Below, piece after piece: positions 1 through 7,806 of a stretch of 64,000 bases of DNA. The stretch is taken from the NCBI GenBank assembly GCA_033064195.1, contig JARBJD010000115.1:1-64000 (forward strand), read 5' to 3'. Each line of letters opens with the position of its first letter. Within the stretch, counting starts at the first letter, position 1. The DNA comes from Blattamonas nauphoetae (taxonomy: Eukaryota > Preaxostyla > Oxymonadida). The notes below the pieces were generated by a model. That model did no database searches and was not told the origin of the DNA. It was given only the letters and a program-made list of their open reading frames with translations. Made by a program: the position numbers and the translations under genes.

Positions 1-635
1 TGCAATGAATCCAACACCAGACATGCGAAGACTGAAACCATACACATCATTCAATCAAGAGAATGGAAGGAGAATCAAAGCTGTACATCGGAATTTCCTC
101 AAAATGGAACATACGATTTGCCAACCAATTATCGAGACATCAGCTATGAAGAGATGAAGACCAAACGATCTCAACAACCATATGCAATAATGAAGAGAGC
201 TGTTGGTGAACACATGACAGACACATTGGGAATAACTCGTGCAAATCGAAGCAATCCAGCTGATCCCAGCAAGAATGTGTTAGACAATATGGTATTCAAT
301 TCAATTCAATCACAGATTGCATCACTGATGTGGGATCAATGGCTTCATGATCATGTTCAGGACTACAATCCCAGTATGAAACAAAGAAAGCCTTCAAAGA
401 TCAGATTTATCCAGTGTTTCTCCAAATGATCACTCAAGATACAACGTATTTATCGGAATACTGTACTCGCTATTCAACTCACATATCAACAGAAGTTAAT
501 AAACTGAAAGCCAAAGCATTCAAAACAGTCACAGATGATGATATCAGTGGATACCAATCTGAAATGCCTGGGTATTATCGATTTGCACAGTTGGACAGTT
601 CTGGAATGGGAGCTATAGATCGAGCAGAAATGTGA
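1..635 (+). pseudogene. Left-edge gene of the virus-like element, partial
   Basis: Coding-like sequence runs off the left edge of the window and ends near position 635, about 45 bases before the next gene. It is rich in Gln, Asn, Ser and charged residues and has no motif I can name. Its position directly upstream of the small core-protein genes suggests a structural or morphogenesis role. As part of the fossil element it looks broken. I do not recognise the family. Confidence 0.45.
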
Positions 636-656
636 ATTTAAAAACATTAATATATA

Positions 657-668
657 TTTTTTATTTTT
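657..668 (+). promoter_or_regulatory. Virus-element promoter motif before the 679 gene
   Basis: TTTTTTATTTTT lies 10 bases upstream of the ATG at 679. The same 12-mer, at a similar distance, precedes the plus-strand genes at 1766, 2108, 4024 and 6342. It is probably a late-type promoter read by the element's own transcription machinery. Confidence 0.7.
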
Positions 669-678
669 ATAGAAAGTG

Positions 679-1305
679 ATGCAACCAATTCTAAGTTGTC
701 AATTTACAAAACACACAAGTTCTTCTTCAGTACCAACATCAATCACCAACAATGTTATCATCGAGGATAGGAGCAAAGCTGGTGTAGATAATAGAGGATC
801 GAAGATGGAGATGGTCTCGCTAGAGGCTTCGAACCCTCCTTTGGGGAGAGAAAGAGTATGCTCTGAGCCTGTGGTCACTAATGAACGTGGAGCTTACGAT
901 CCACCACTGGAGACATATCCATCAGCGCCAATTCAAAGCCGTTCAATCCCACTGCGAGAATATACATCGAACATTTCAGCATTCAAAGATCAGCTATTGC
1001 TCGTCTACAAGAATGCATTCGCATGTGAAAAGAAACTACTGAATAATCTCATTGAACCTTCGAAGAAACTGATCACAAACCAAAGTGATTTATGTGCTCT
1101 GATTGCGACACTCACTGGAATCAATGATGTGGTGATCGAACTGGATGATCTGTCTGATAAGTGCCTATGTCTGAATAAACTCCCAGTGTTTAGAACCATT
1201 TTCAAGATCCTTGTTGGAGGAAAAGATATGAGCATTGCCTACAACGAAGCATACAACACTATTCTCAATTATGGCATTTCTCTGACGAAAGCAATACCCC
1301 GTTAG
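679..1305 (+). CDS. Virus-element protein of unknown function, ~208 aa
   Basis: I chose the ATG at 679 because it is the first one after the T-rich promoter. The first ~90 residues are Ser, Thr, Pro and charged-residue rich and probably disordered. From about residue 95 the protein is predicted helical, with leucine-rich stretches and several cysteines, ending in a compact hydrophobic segment. No catalytic motif is visible. It sits between the left-edge gene and the small core proteins, so a minor virion protein is plausible. Family not recognised. Confidence 0.6.
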   Translation: MQPILSCQFTKHTSSSSVPTSITNNVIIEDRSKAGVDNRGSKMEMVSLEASNPPLGRERVCSEPVVTNERGAYDPPLETYPSAPIQSRSIPLREYTSNISAFKDQLLLVYKNAFACEKKLLNNLIEPSKKLITNQSDLCALIATLTGINDVVIELDDLSDKCLCLNKLPVFRTIFKILVGGKDMSIAYNEAYNTILNYGISLTKAIPR

Positions 1306-1358
1306 GGCAGAAATCTCTTCTGAGATTATTTCCTCGTTAAAATTATAAATGAATTGTA

Positions 1359-1370
1359 TTTTTTATTTTT
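1359..1370 (+). promoter_or_regulatory. Virus-element promoter motif before the 1419 gene
   Basis: TTTTTTATTTTT again, this time 48 bases before the ATG at 1419 instead of 6-13 bases. The longer leader is the only clear spacing exception among the plus-strand genes. Confidence 0.6.
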
Positions 1371-1418
1371 ACTTAAATAGACTTCGTCTCTTCAACACAA
1401 TTTCTCAAAATTGCATAA

Positions 1419-1727
1419 ATGGCACCAGGAAGTTTCAACAAACTCAAAAATATCGGCAAGCAATTCTTTCAATTCATCAAACCTCTAGCTCCAACATTGC
1501 TTCAAGTCGGTGGTGGATTGCTCTCTCAAACGAACAGTAAATTCGGACAAACAGCAGGTGGAATACTCAATGGATTAGGAGGAATGATGGACGTTTATCA
1601 ACAAAATAAGGCGATCAATCGTCAACAAAAACCGCAGATGATCGAGTACGAACCTCCACGAAATGGACGATACTCCAATGATGATATACCACTATCGTCA
1701 AATTCCAAAATTCAATTCAAAGGATAA
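1419..1727 (+). CDS. Small core / membrane-active virion protein, MAPG family, 102 aa
   Basis: The protein starts MAPGSFNKLKNIGKQ, a basic amphipathic helix, followed by a glycine-rich hydrophobic stretch (about residues 20-55) and a polar, proline-containing tail. The next gene begins MAPGWLSKLAAVGKN and has the same plan, so the two are paralogues. In adenoviruses and adintoviruses small proteins of this type (pVI- and pX-like, melittin-like segments) help membrane disruption or genome packing. By analogy this is a minor virion component just upstream of the capsid genes. The function is inferred from size, charge pattern and position. Confidence 0.65.
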   Translation: MAPGSFNKLKNIGKQFFQFIKPLAPTLLQVGGGLLSQTNSKFGQTAGGILNGLGGMMDVYQQNKAINRQQKPQMIEYEPPRNGRYSNDDIPLSSNSKIQFKG

Positions 1728-1747
1728 AAATTCACTAGTAATCAGAT

Positions 1748-1759
1748 TTTTTTATTTTT
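1748..1759 (+). promoter_or_regulatory. Virus-element promoter motif before the 1766 gene
   Basis: TTTTTTATTTTT followed by ATTAAA and the ATG at 1766. The tight spacing matches the 2108 and 4024 genes and supports ATG 1766 as the start. Confidence 0.72.
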
Positions 1760-1765
1760 ATTAAA

Positions 1766-2065
1766 ATGGCACCAGGTTGGTTATCAAAATTAGCAGCAGT
1801 TGGCAAAAACATACTCAGAGTTGGAGCTCCATTTCTGAATCTAATTCCCTTTGTTGGACCGTTGATTTCAAAGGTAGCACAGACAGGAATTGAAATGATA
1901 CCAGATGTGAAGTCGGATCAGCAAATCCACGCAGAAAAGATGGCACAATATGAGCAAGCGATCAATGAAGGAAACACTGCGGTTGCGAACAAGCTCAGAG
2001 GAGAAATACTGAAACTGGAAGAAAAGCTGAAACCAAAAGCGAAGAAACCAAAAAAGAAAAAGTAA
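1766..2065 (+). CDS. Small core / membrane-active virion protein, MAPG family, lysine-rich tail, 99 aa
   Basis: It opens with MAPGWLSKLAAVGKN, a cationic amphipathic helix, then a strongly hydrophobic proline-containing segment (about residues 20-45). A charged helix follows, and the last 20 or so residues are almost all lysine with alanine and proline. The lysine tail suggests DNA binding in the particle; the hydrophobic start suggests membrane activity. It is a paralogue of the 1419 gene and lies directly before the first capsid gene. Role inferred by analogy with adenovirus- and adintovirus-type core proteins. Confidence 0.66.
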   Translation: MAPGWLSKLAAVGKNILRVGAPFLNLIPFVGPLISKVAQTGIEMIPDVKSDQQIHAEKMAQYEQAINEGNTAVANKLRGEILKLEEKLKPKAKKPKKKK

Positions 2066-2089
2066 CTAGAGTTAAAGCATAAATGTAAT

Positions 2090-2101
2090 TTTTTTATTTT
2101 T
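2090..2101 (+). promoter_or_regulatory. Virus-element promoter motif before the first capsid gene
   Basis: TTTTTTATTTTT followed by GTTAAA and the ATG at 2108. Same architecture as at 1766 and 4024. Confidence 0.72.
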
Positions 2102-2107
2102 GTTAAA

Positions 2108-3976
2108 ATGAACTCACATTTAACACATCTGACAAACAAAAGAACTGGAGCATCATCATTGACTGGAAATACCACTGGAAGGATAGAATACACAAGAGAT
2201 GACATGGGTCAAATACAACAACAACTTCAGTCTGAGCATCACATTAATTACCTTCTGAATGATGGGGCACATAGTACTTCTATTCAAGAATTGAAACCAT
2301 CAGAGAATGCACGTTTCTACACGGGACAAGAGATAATCTTTCCACTGACTGGCAATCAGGACATTTGTCAAATCGATGATTCTTTCATTACGTTCACAAT
2401 GACTGCAACATTGAGAGTCAACAATTGGCAAACAACTGCTGGAAAAATTGGTTCGTACATGAATGAGAGAATCTTCATCTTCGTTGGACTCAAGCATTCA
2501 GCATCAATCTTTCGTGACCTTACTGTTCTTCACAACAATCAAAGAATCATCAGCACAACAAACAATGATGTCTCAATGGAGTCTCACATATACAACATGA
2601 TCAAACCGAAGAGTCAATTGGAGAATCGAAAACATTGTCACACTCCATGGCAGAATGCTTGGAATCATGATGAATCTGTTGCTGGTGTTTATATTCCACT
2701 TTCGGATTTTACGACGACGTCTGGAACAGGAGTGTTTCAAGACACAATCGATGTGCCTATTCGTGTGTCGATTAATCTTGAAGATCTTCTGATATTCTCA
2801 GGGATGACTGACTATCCAAAATGTCTCTTTGGCGATTTGAAATTGAGTGTGCACATGAATGAAGATGCGTTTGTTTGTTGTTCTGTGAATCCTGAACTCA
2901 CTTTGAAAGATACACTATCATCACTCGTAACTGGAACAGCAGCAGCACCAACTATTAAAGCAGCAATTCTCAATTGTATTCAACATCGTCCATATTTCCT
3001 AACCAATCTTGTCACCTCATGCACAAAGAACTTCGTTCAAATTGGTCAATCATTTCAGCAACCAACAGTTACAAAGGACATTGTTTGTTCAACAGCCAAT
3101 GTCGTGACAACAGAACCAGAATTTGTGGATCAGTACATCTCATTGAACGTCACAAACTATCGAATTGATGATGTGTATTGCATGAGTGTTGGATACAAAA
3201 TGAAAGATGGTGCGATAAAGAAACTCATGGAGATGTATCAGAATCGTCCTGGAACAATTCCAGCAGAGAAGATCTCATTCTATCCATTTCAGAAGACGCC
3301 AACGGCAACAGGAATTGATTGTACTCAGCAAATGGTTGTTGTGAATGCAAAGGATATCATGCTTCTCTTCCGTCACTACGACAATGAAGTCACTTGTTTC
3401 CACAACCCAATGCAGAAGAATATCCAAGTGACTTTACAAAACAGGTACTATCCAGAACAACCGACAACAACTATTGGAGCTCGCTTCTATCAGTTTGCAT
3501 TATCGACTCTCAATCTCGATTCGTACCTAGCTGTTCCAGATGATTTGGAGCGGTCACTAACGGATTCTCTCGTTGAAGAGAAACTCACTGGTGACGGAAC
3601 ATATCCAAATGAAACAATGACACGAGTTCGTCCAGTTCATGACAATACTGACTTCCTTCTGTGCTTTCCTACTCAGAGAAGTGGATGTCCAACAAACTGC
3701 AATGATTCGATCAGTTCCAGAGGTGTGAATGCTGCAGTCACTTTGAGATCACATCCAATTTATCAAGGTAATCTTGACACATACTACAATGTTTACAATC
3801 CAAGTCAAAGTGGTGGTGATATGACAACATTTACACATCCTCCAGCACCGATTCAAGCCACAACTGCTACCACGTGGTGGGTCCTACGATACAGTAATGG
3901 TGAACCAAAAGTTGAGTACTATCCGAATCACACATTGAAAGCGTTGCACAAAGATTTAGGAATTATTCCAAATTGA
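2108..3976 (+). CDS. Hexon-like major capsid protein candidate, 622 aa
   Basis: This is the longest gene of the element. Length, beta-rich composition with many Thr, Asn and aromatic residues, and lack of a signal peptide fit a double jelly-roll capsid protein. A segment near residue 236 (YPKCLFGDLKL) is matched in the next gene (YPNSIFGNLRL), and further blocks agree, such as HNP followed by a FYQ block and, near the end, HPIYQGNLDTY versus GSPINQGELDPY. The two genes are therefore diverged paralogues. In relatives the capsid shell is made of many copies of such a protein. No homology search was possible, so the capsid call rests on size, fold-like composition and the company of core-protein genes. 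Confidence 0.68.
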   Translation: MNSHLTHLTNKRTGASSLTGNTTGRIEYTRDDMGQIQQQLQSEHHINYLLNDGAHSTSIQELKPSENARFYTGQEIIFPLTGNQDICQIDDSFITFTMTATLRVNNWQTTAGKIGSYMNERIFIFVGLKHSASIFRDLTVLHNNQRIISTTNNDVSMESHIYNMIKPKSQLENRKHCHTPWQNAWNHDESVAGVYIPLSDFTTTSGTGVFQDTIDVPIRVSINLEDLLIFSGMTDYPKCLFGDLKLSVHMNEDAFVCCSVNPELTLKDTLSSLVTGTAAAPTIKAAILNCIQHRPYFLTNLVTSCTKNFVQIGQSFQQPTVTKDIVCSTANVVTTEPEFVDQYISLNVTNYRIDDVYCMSVGYKMKDGAIKKLMEMYQNRPGTIPAEKISFYPFQKTPTATGIDCTQQMVVVNAKDIMLLFRHYDNEVTCFHNPMQKNIQVTLQNRYYPEQPTTTIGARFYQFALSTLNLDSYLAVPDDLERSLTDSLVEEKLTGDGTYPNETMTRVRPVHDNTDFLLCFPTQRSGCPTNCNDSISSRGVNAAVTLRSHPIYQGNLDTYYNVYNPSQSGGDMTTFTHPPAPIQATTATTWWVLRYSNGEPKVEYYPNHTLKALHKDLGIIPN

Positions 3977-4005
3977 AAACATTCAAAGAAAATAATGATA
4001 TTGTA

Positions 4006-4017
4006 TTTTTTATTTTT
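4006..4017 (+). promoter_or_regulatory. Virus-element promoter motif before the second capsid gene
   Basis: TTTTTTATTTTT followed by CTATAA and the ATG at 4024. It gives the second capsid gene its own promoter. Confidence 0.72.
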
Positions 4018-4023
4018 CTATAA

Positions 4024-5625
4024 ATGAGAAGTTTCAGATCTAATCAATCAAAACCAACATCGACATTAATTGAGCAAATTGAAGTGCAATCATATCTGCC
4101 AAAACAGTGGGATTCAGAACCTCACGTGTATTCAATTCAGGAAGTTCATCCAACAAATCCTCCTATGCCGTGCAGAATTGGAGATGAGATTGAAGTTCCA
4201 CTGTGCTATGACGGACATGATGTTACTGAGTTTGCGAAGAGTCATTTGCGTATTGATCTAACGATTACTGTTCCATATACATATCCATCAGATGCAGATG
4301 CTTCAGAGTCAGCTGGATTGTACGGAATGTTCTACGGTTACAAATCATCATCAGATGCCATTCGAGACATGAGACTGGTTGACAGTAAAGGAAACATTAT
4401 TGACAATACACTCCAGAATAATCATGTTCACGAATCATTTCTGTATCACACTTTCAAGTCGTATGAAGAGAAAAACAATATGAAGCATTGCTATAGTCTT
4501 TTTGAAAATGTTCAGAGAATGGATCCAAGTGTGTGTGGATTCTACTATGTTCCAACACTCAATGGGCAGAAAAAACCATACACTGCAACGATTCCACTGG
4601 TTGTTCCGTTTGTGAATCTCCTTCCACTGAGTACGTTTGATCAGTATCCAAATTCGATCTTCGGAAATTTACGTTTGAGATTTCATTTGACCACTGATTC
4701 ACTAGTGTATTGTCCCATTCGAACTTCAACTGTTGTAAGAAAAACACTTGAGATGATGAAAGATCGATATCCAGATAAAGACGAGCCTCGTCTCGCACCA
4801 GAAGGGCAAATGAGTCTCATGTTCGATGGAGAATACTCTAATTTGACACAGGAATTTACACAAATTGGTAATCCAATACTTCAATTCGATGACAATAGAA
4901 TGCCTTCTGTGAATTCATTTTACATTTCATATATCAAAACCAAATCCTTCACAGCCACTGTTCTTTCATCTTCGATAGATACAGTGTCTTCGATTTGTTA
5001 CGGATATCAAATCACTGATGCAACGAAGCAGTCACTCTTCAACACATATTCAAAGACTCTGTATGTCCTGAAAGCTGAAAGAATTGACACTCAATCATTT
5101 CAATCACAAGCAACAGCAATGGGAGTGAGATCAAACATCAGTATCAAGCTCAACAATCTCATGAATCTTATGTGCTTATTCCCTGAAAGACCAAATGAAT
5201 GTACAGTCTTCAGAAATCCTCATTATGTTGGCTTATTCGAAATGCTTGGATCCAACTTTCCCAATTTCCCGATGTCAACACTCTCGCCAGAGTTCTATCA
5301 AATGATGATGGTGAATGGTGATTTTATCGGTTGTTCCGCGACGGAAGAGTTTGAGAATTCAATCTGTATGTCACGCAATTCTACCTGTTTTGGAAAGGAG
5401 TTCAAGAGAACCAGAGCAGGAACGGATGCTACTAGTTTCACGTTCATGGTTCCAACTGATCGAAGTGAAATTGCTGGTGGAGAAGAAGGTATTTCAACAG
5501 CAGAATCAGTCAATATTGTCTTCAGAGGATCACCAATCAATCAGGGAGAACTCGATCCATATTTCACCTCAACTCCAGAAGGTCCTCCTCCACCAATATT
5601 GGCATTGCATCAGGCTACATATTAG
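4024..5625 (+). CDS. Second hexon-like capsid protein candidate, ~533 aa open frame
   Basis: A paralogue of the 2108 gene: shared blocks include a DAIRDMRL / SIFRDLTV segment near residue 115, the YPNSIFGNLRL block near residue 209 and the final QGELDPY block. Two related hexon-like genes side by side is unusual; most relatives pair one double jelly-roll protein with one short single jelly-roll penton. It could be a second shell protein or a specialised vertex protein. A hAT-like MITE (5666-6249) lies directly past the end of this frame. As part of the fossil element this gene region looks broken at its 3' end. Confidence 0.62.
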   Translation: MRSFRSNQSKPTSTLIEQIEVQSYLPKQWDSEPHVYSIQEVHPTNPPMPCRIGDEIEVPLCYDGHDVTEFAKSHLRIDLTITVPYTYPSDADASESAGLYGMFYGYKSSSDAIRDMRLVDSKGNIIDNTLQNNHVHESFLYHTFKSYEEKNNMKHCYSLFENVQRMDPSVCGFYYVPTLNGQKKPYTATIPLVVPFVNLLPLSTFDQYPNSIFGNLRLRFHLTTDSLVYCPIRTSTVVRKTLEMMKDRYPDKDEPRLAPEGQMSLMFDGEYSNLTQEFTQIGNPILQFDDNRMPSVNSFYISYIKTKSFTATVLSSSIDTVSSICYGYQITDATKQSLFNTYSKTLYVLKAERIDTQSFQSQATAMGVRSNISIKLNNLMNLMCLFPERPNECTVFRNPHYVGLFEMLGSNFPNFPMSTLSPEFYQMMMVNGDFIGCSATEEFENSICMSRNSTCFGKEFKRTRAGTDATSFTFMVPTDRSEIAGGEEGISTAESVNIVFRGSPINQGELDPYFTSTPEGPPPPILALHQATY

Positions 5626-5665
5626 TTGTTCTGGATTGAGAATGGACAACCACGAGAGCGAAATG

Positions 5666-6249
5666 CAGGGTTTATAGTTGTCAGACAGATTTAGTGTAAA
5701 CGTGAGGTCGAAAGACCTCACCTCCCCATTTTGGAGGTGAGGTCTCTCGATGTCCGAAATAGGCAACTGACAATCCAAAAAAAGTGAGATCATCGACCAC
5801 AACACGACTCTCCGACACCATTTCGCACCTTAAATTTCTTTCCACTTCACTGGAAACAGTTGAATTTCTCTTTTTTTCGCAAAAATCACTGAAATTGTCA
5901 TTTGATCAAGATGACTAAAAAGTTGGTGGGTTGGATCAATTTTCAGTTTTTCCATAGAGTGATCCAATGTGACTTTCAATTTGATTTTAGATGTTAAATG
6001 ATCTTCTCGAATCCATTTAACGAATAAAAAGAGGAAATTTCTCCTTGATTGAGCTTATTGAGACAATAGAAGCGAAAAACAGCACCACATTTTTTTCCAC
6101 TATCCATCTCACATTTAGAAATTTTGATCAATCTATAATCAATTTTTCATGAAATGAGAATCCTCGTGAAAATTAAACCAAAAACATAAATTAGAAAAGA
6201 GGTGAGGTCTTTTGAGGGTGAGTCAGGTGAGGACCCGATCCAAACCCTG
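5666..6249. mobile_element. Non-autonomous hAT-like MITE, 584 bp
   Basis: The ends are perfect short inverted repeats, CAGGGTTT at the left and AAACCCTG at the right, the CAGGG type typical of hAT elements. The flanks are GCGAAATG (5658-5665) and GCGATATG (6250-6257), an 8-bp target duplication with one mismatch, also typical of hAT. Subterminal copies of GACCTCACCTC occur in opposite orientation near both ends. There is no transposase-sized reading frame, so it is non-autonomous. It sits inside the virus-like element at the 3' end of the second capsid gene, so it arrived after that element. Confidence 0.82.
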
Positions 6250-6316
6250 GCGATATGTCATTGATCGCCGACTCCAAGAAGCTTATGAAGAAGTGAAGAG
6301 AGGATATTAAATTGAA

Positions 6317-6328
6317 TTTTTTATTTTT
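6317..6328 (+). promoter_or_regulatory. Virus-element promoter motif before the 6342 gene
   Basis: TTTTTTATTTTT 13 bases upstream of the ATG at 6342. It decides the start, because an upstream in-frame ATG at 6312 would overlap the motif. Confidence 0.68.
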
Positions 6329-6341
6329 GAAGAAAACACAA

Positions 6342-6752
6342 ATGGTGAAGCGCTATTTCTCAATTCAGAATTCTCACACTACTCAACTCCCTCCTGATTT
6401 TACCAATTCCAGAAACCAAAAATATGTTCACTTCCTCGACTGCAAACTCATTCATGTGAAAGAAGAAATAAATGGTAACTCAACTGTCATTTCAAAAGAT
6501 ATTCCACAGCACATAACAATCCATGGTGATTGGATCCAGACTGATGCATTCAATGATTCATATGTTGCTTTCTGCAATGAACAGATTGCGAAGCGAAAGA
6601 AGTGGGAATTAAGCACTCGACAATCAATTGTGAAGATCTGGTTCAAAGACAGTTCTGGTGAATCAATTGAGATGGAAACAACGGAGACAATCAATGGAAA
6701 AATAACCAATGAGTATTATGAATTCCTTGTTGATCTCATGTTGGAGTATTAA
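6342..6752 (+). CDS. Virus-element protein of unknown function, ~136 aa
   Basis: Start set at 6342 just after the promoter motif. The product is a small, mixed alpha/beta, Glu, Asn and Thr-rich soluble protein with no membrane segment and no motif I recognise. It converges on the S74-domain gene from the other strand and overlaps its 3' end by about 17 bases, a compact packing typical of viral genomes. It could be a minor virion or assembly protein; no function can be assigned. Confidence 0.6.
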   Translation: MVKRYFSIQNSHTTQLPPDFTNSRNQKYVHFLDCKLIHVKEEINGNSTVISKDIPQHITIHGDWIQTDAFNDSYVAFCNEQIAKRKKWELSTRQSIVKIWFKDSSGESIEMETTETINGKITNEYYEFLVDLMLEY

Positions 6753-7626
6753 CCAGTGTTTCGATCAGTGAATTATATTTTTGAATGAGTTCATTTATGA
6801 GTGTCTGTTGTTGTCCGACAATGCTACTCAGTTCCTGAATGGCTTTCACACAAAAGCACGAGAGTTCTGCGTAGTCAACTTGAAGACAATCTGGATTGGA
6901 ATCATTCACTACTTCAGGGAAAAGTTCTTGGATCTGTTGTGCAATCACACCAATGTGTTTCTTCTCTCTTTCCTTCTTCAAGCATTCACATTTCTCTTTG
7001 CAGTTCTTCAAATGTTCTTCATCTGTCTCGTTCTCTATTTGCTTTGTGACTTTGTTGATCTTCGAGTCAAATGTGTTGAATTGGTACTGCACGATTTCGA
7101 CTTTATTCAGTTGTTCAAGAACATCGGGGTATGGTTCAATATTTCTTTTCACTCTTCTGTCTGACAGTTGAGAAAAACTTCCTGTTGTGGATATTGAAAA
7201 CACTCCTGAACCTGTGTCCTCATCGTAATAGTACAATGCTGGTTTGTCACAGGGAGACCACATAATAATTCCATCACCATTGAACTGAATTCCAGAAGTT
7301 TCTGCTAGTGATTGTGATATTGAAATTCCAGAAGAGAATGTCGATGCCGGATATGTTCCAGGATACTTCGGAAGTGATCCCTCTGATATGTTCCACTTCG
7401 CTCCATTCACATTGATCAATCCTCCAATTGTTGGTGTCGTGATCGATCCATTTGTGCTCACCACTTTCTGAATTGAAGATATCGCATTCTTGTGTGCTTC
7501 TGTTGTCTTCTGTAGTGTGTCTATCACGGCTGCATTCTCGTTGGTTGTTGAGAGATTATGATCAATCATTTTCTCAATCATTTGTGAATTGTATTTTTGT
7601 AGATTCATTTCTGTTTGGTCTTTCAT
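6736..7626 (-). CDS. Tail-fibre-like protein with C-terminal S74 intramolecular chaperone domain, ~296 aa
   Basis: The C-terminal ~130 residues match the peptidase S74 / endosialidase chaperone pattern: SDRRVKRNIEPYPDVLEQL, then VQYQFN, a charged insert, HIGVIAQQIQELFPEVV, then VDYAELSCFCVKAIQEL and a terminal coiled coil. The Ser of SDRR is where this family cleaves itself after helping the fibre trimerise. The N-terminal half has a short coiled coil and a beta-rich Gly/Ser part as expected for a trimeric fibre. Start chosen at 7626, directly after the T-rich motif at 7629-7639; a longer in-frame ORF would run through that motif. It probably encodes a receptor-binding fibre or spike of the virus-like element. 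Confidence 0.82.
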   Translation of the reverse strand: MKDQTEMNLQKYNSQMIEKMIDHNLSTTNENAAVIDTLQKTTEAHKNAISSIQKVVSTNGSITTPTIGGLINVNGAKWNISEGSLPKYPGTYPASTFSSGISISQSLAETSGIQFNGDGIIMWSPCDKPALYYYDEDTGSGVFSISTTGSFSQLSDRRVKRNIEPYPDVLEQLNKVEIVQYQFNTFDSKINKVTKQIENETDEEHLKNCKEKCECLKKEREKKHIGVIAQQIQELFPEVVNDSNPDCLQVDYAELSCFCVKAIQELSSIVGQQQTLINELIQKYNSLIETLVNTPT

Positions 7627-7786
7627 TGAAAATAAAAAATGACAATCCCTCATGAAGATACGTCACCGGCACATTATTTCTGACATACTCAGAGACTAGC
7701 GAACAGTTCTCTTCTCTCATCGATTCAATTAATGCTTGTTCTGAACATACTCGACGTCTTTCCTTGTACATCGCAGTTGGATTCAT
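7574..7786 (-). CDS. Partial copy of the repeat gene at 9487-10080, 70 aa
   Basis: Residues 16-50 (EQALIESMREENCSLVSEY and onward) closely match the middle unit of the protein at 9487-10080 (KEKLIESMKNENCELISEY). The promoter just upstream is also shared (AAATTTGTATTAA on the minus strand). So this is a second, shortened copy of that gene's 5' region, overlapping the start of the fibre gene. Probably a relic of duplication within the element; it may not make a working protein. Confidence 0.5.
   Translation of the reverse strand: MNPTAMYKERRRVCSEQALIESMREENCSLVSEYVRNNVPVTYLHEGLSFFIFNERPNRNESTKIQFTND
7629..7639 (-). promoter_or_regulatory. Virus-element promoter motif of the fibre gene
   Basis: On the minus strand this reads TTTTTTATTTT and ends two bases before the ATG at 7626. 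It shows the same motif drives minus-strand genes. Confidence 0.65.
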
Positions 7787-7806
7787 TTAATACAAATTAA
7801 AAAAGT
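7787..7806 (-). promoter_or_regulatory. Promoter of the partial repeat gene
   Basis: Minus strand shows CTTTTTTAATTTGTATTAA ending at the ATG at 7786. It is nearly identical to the sequence before 10080, so promoter and gene start were duplicated together. Confidence 0.55.

Noticed and set aside
2108-5625. Reading the two capsid-like proteins as host genes
   Set aside because: They have the viral promoter motif, no introns, and neighbours typical of a virus-like element.
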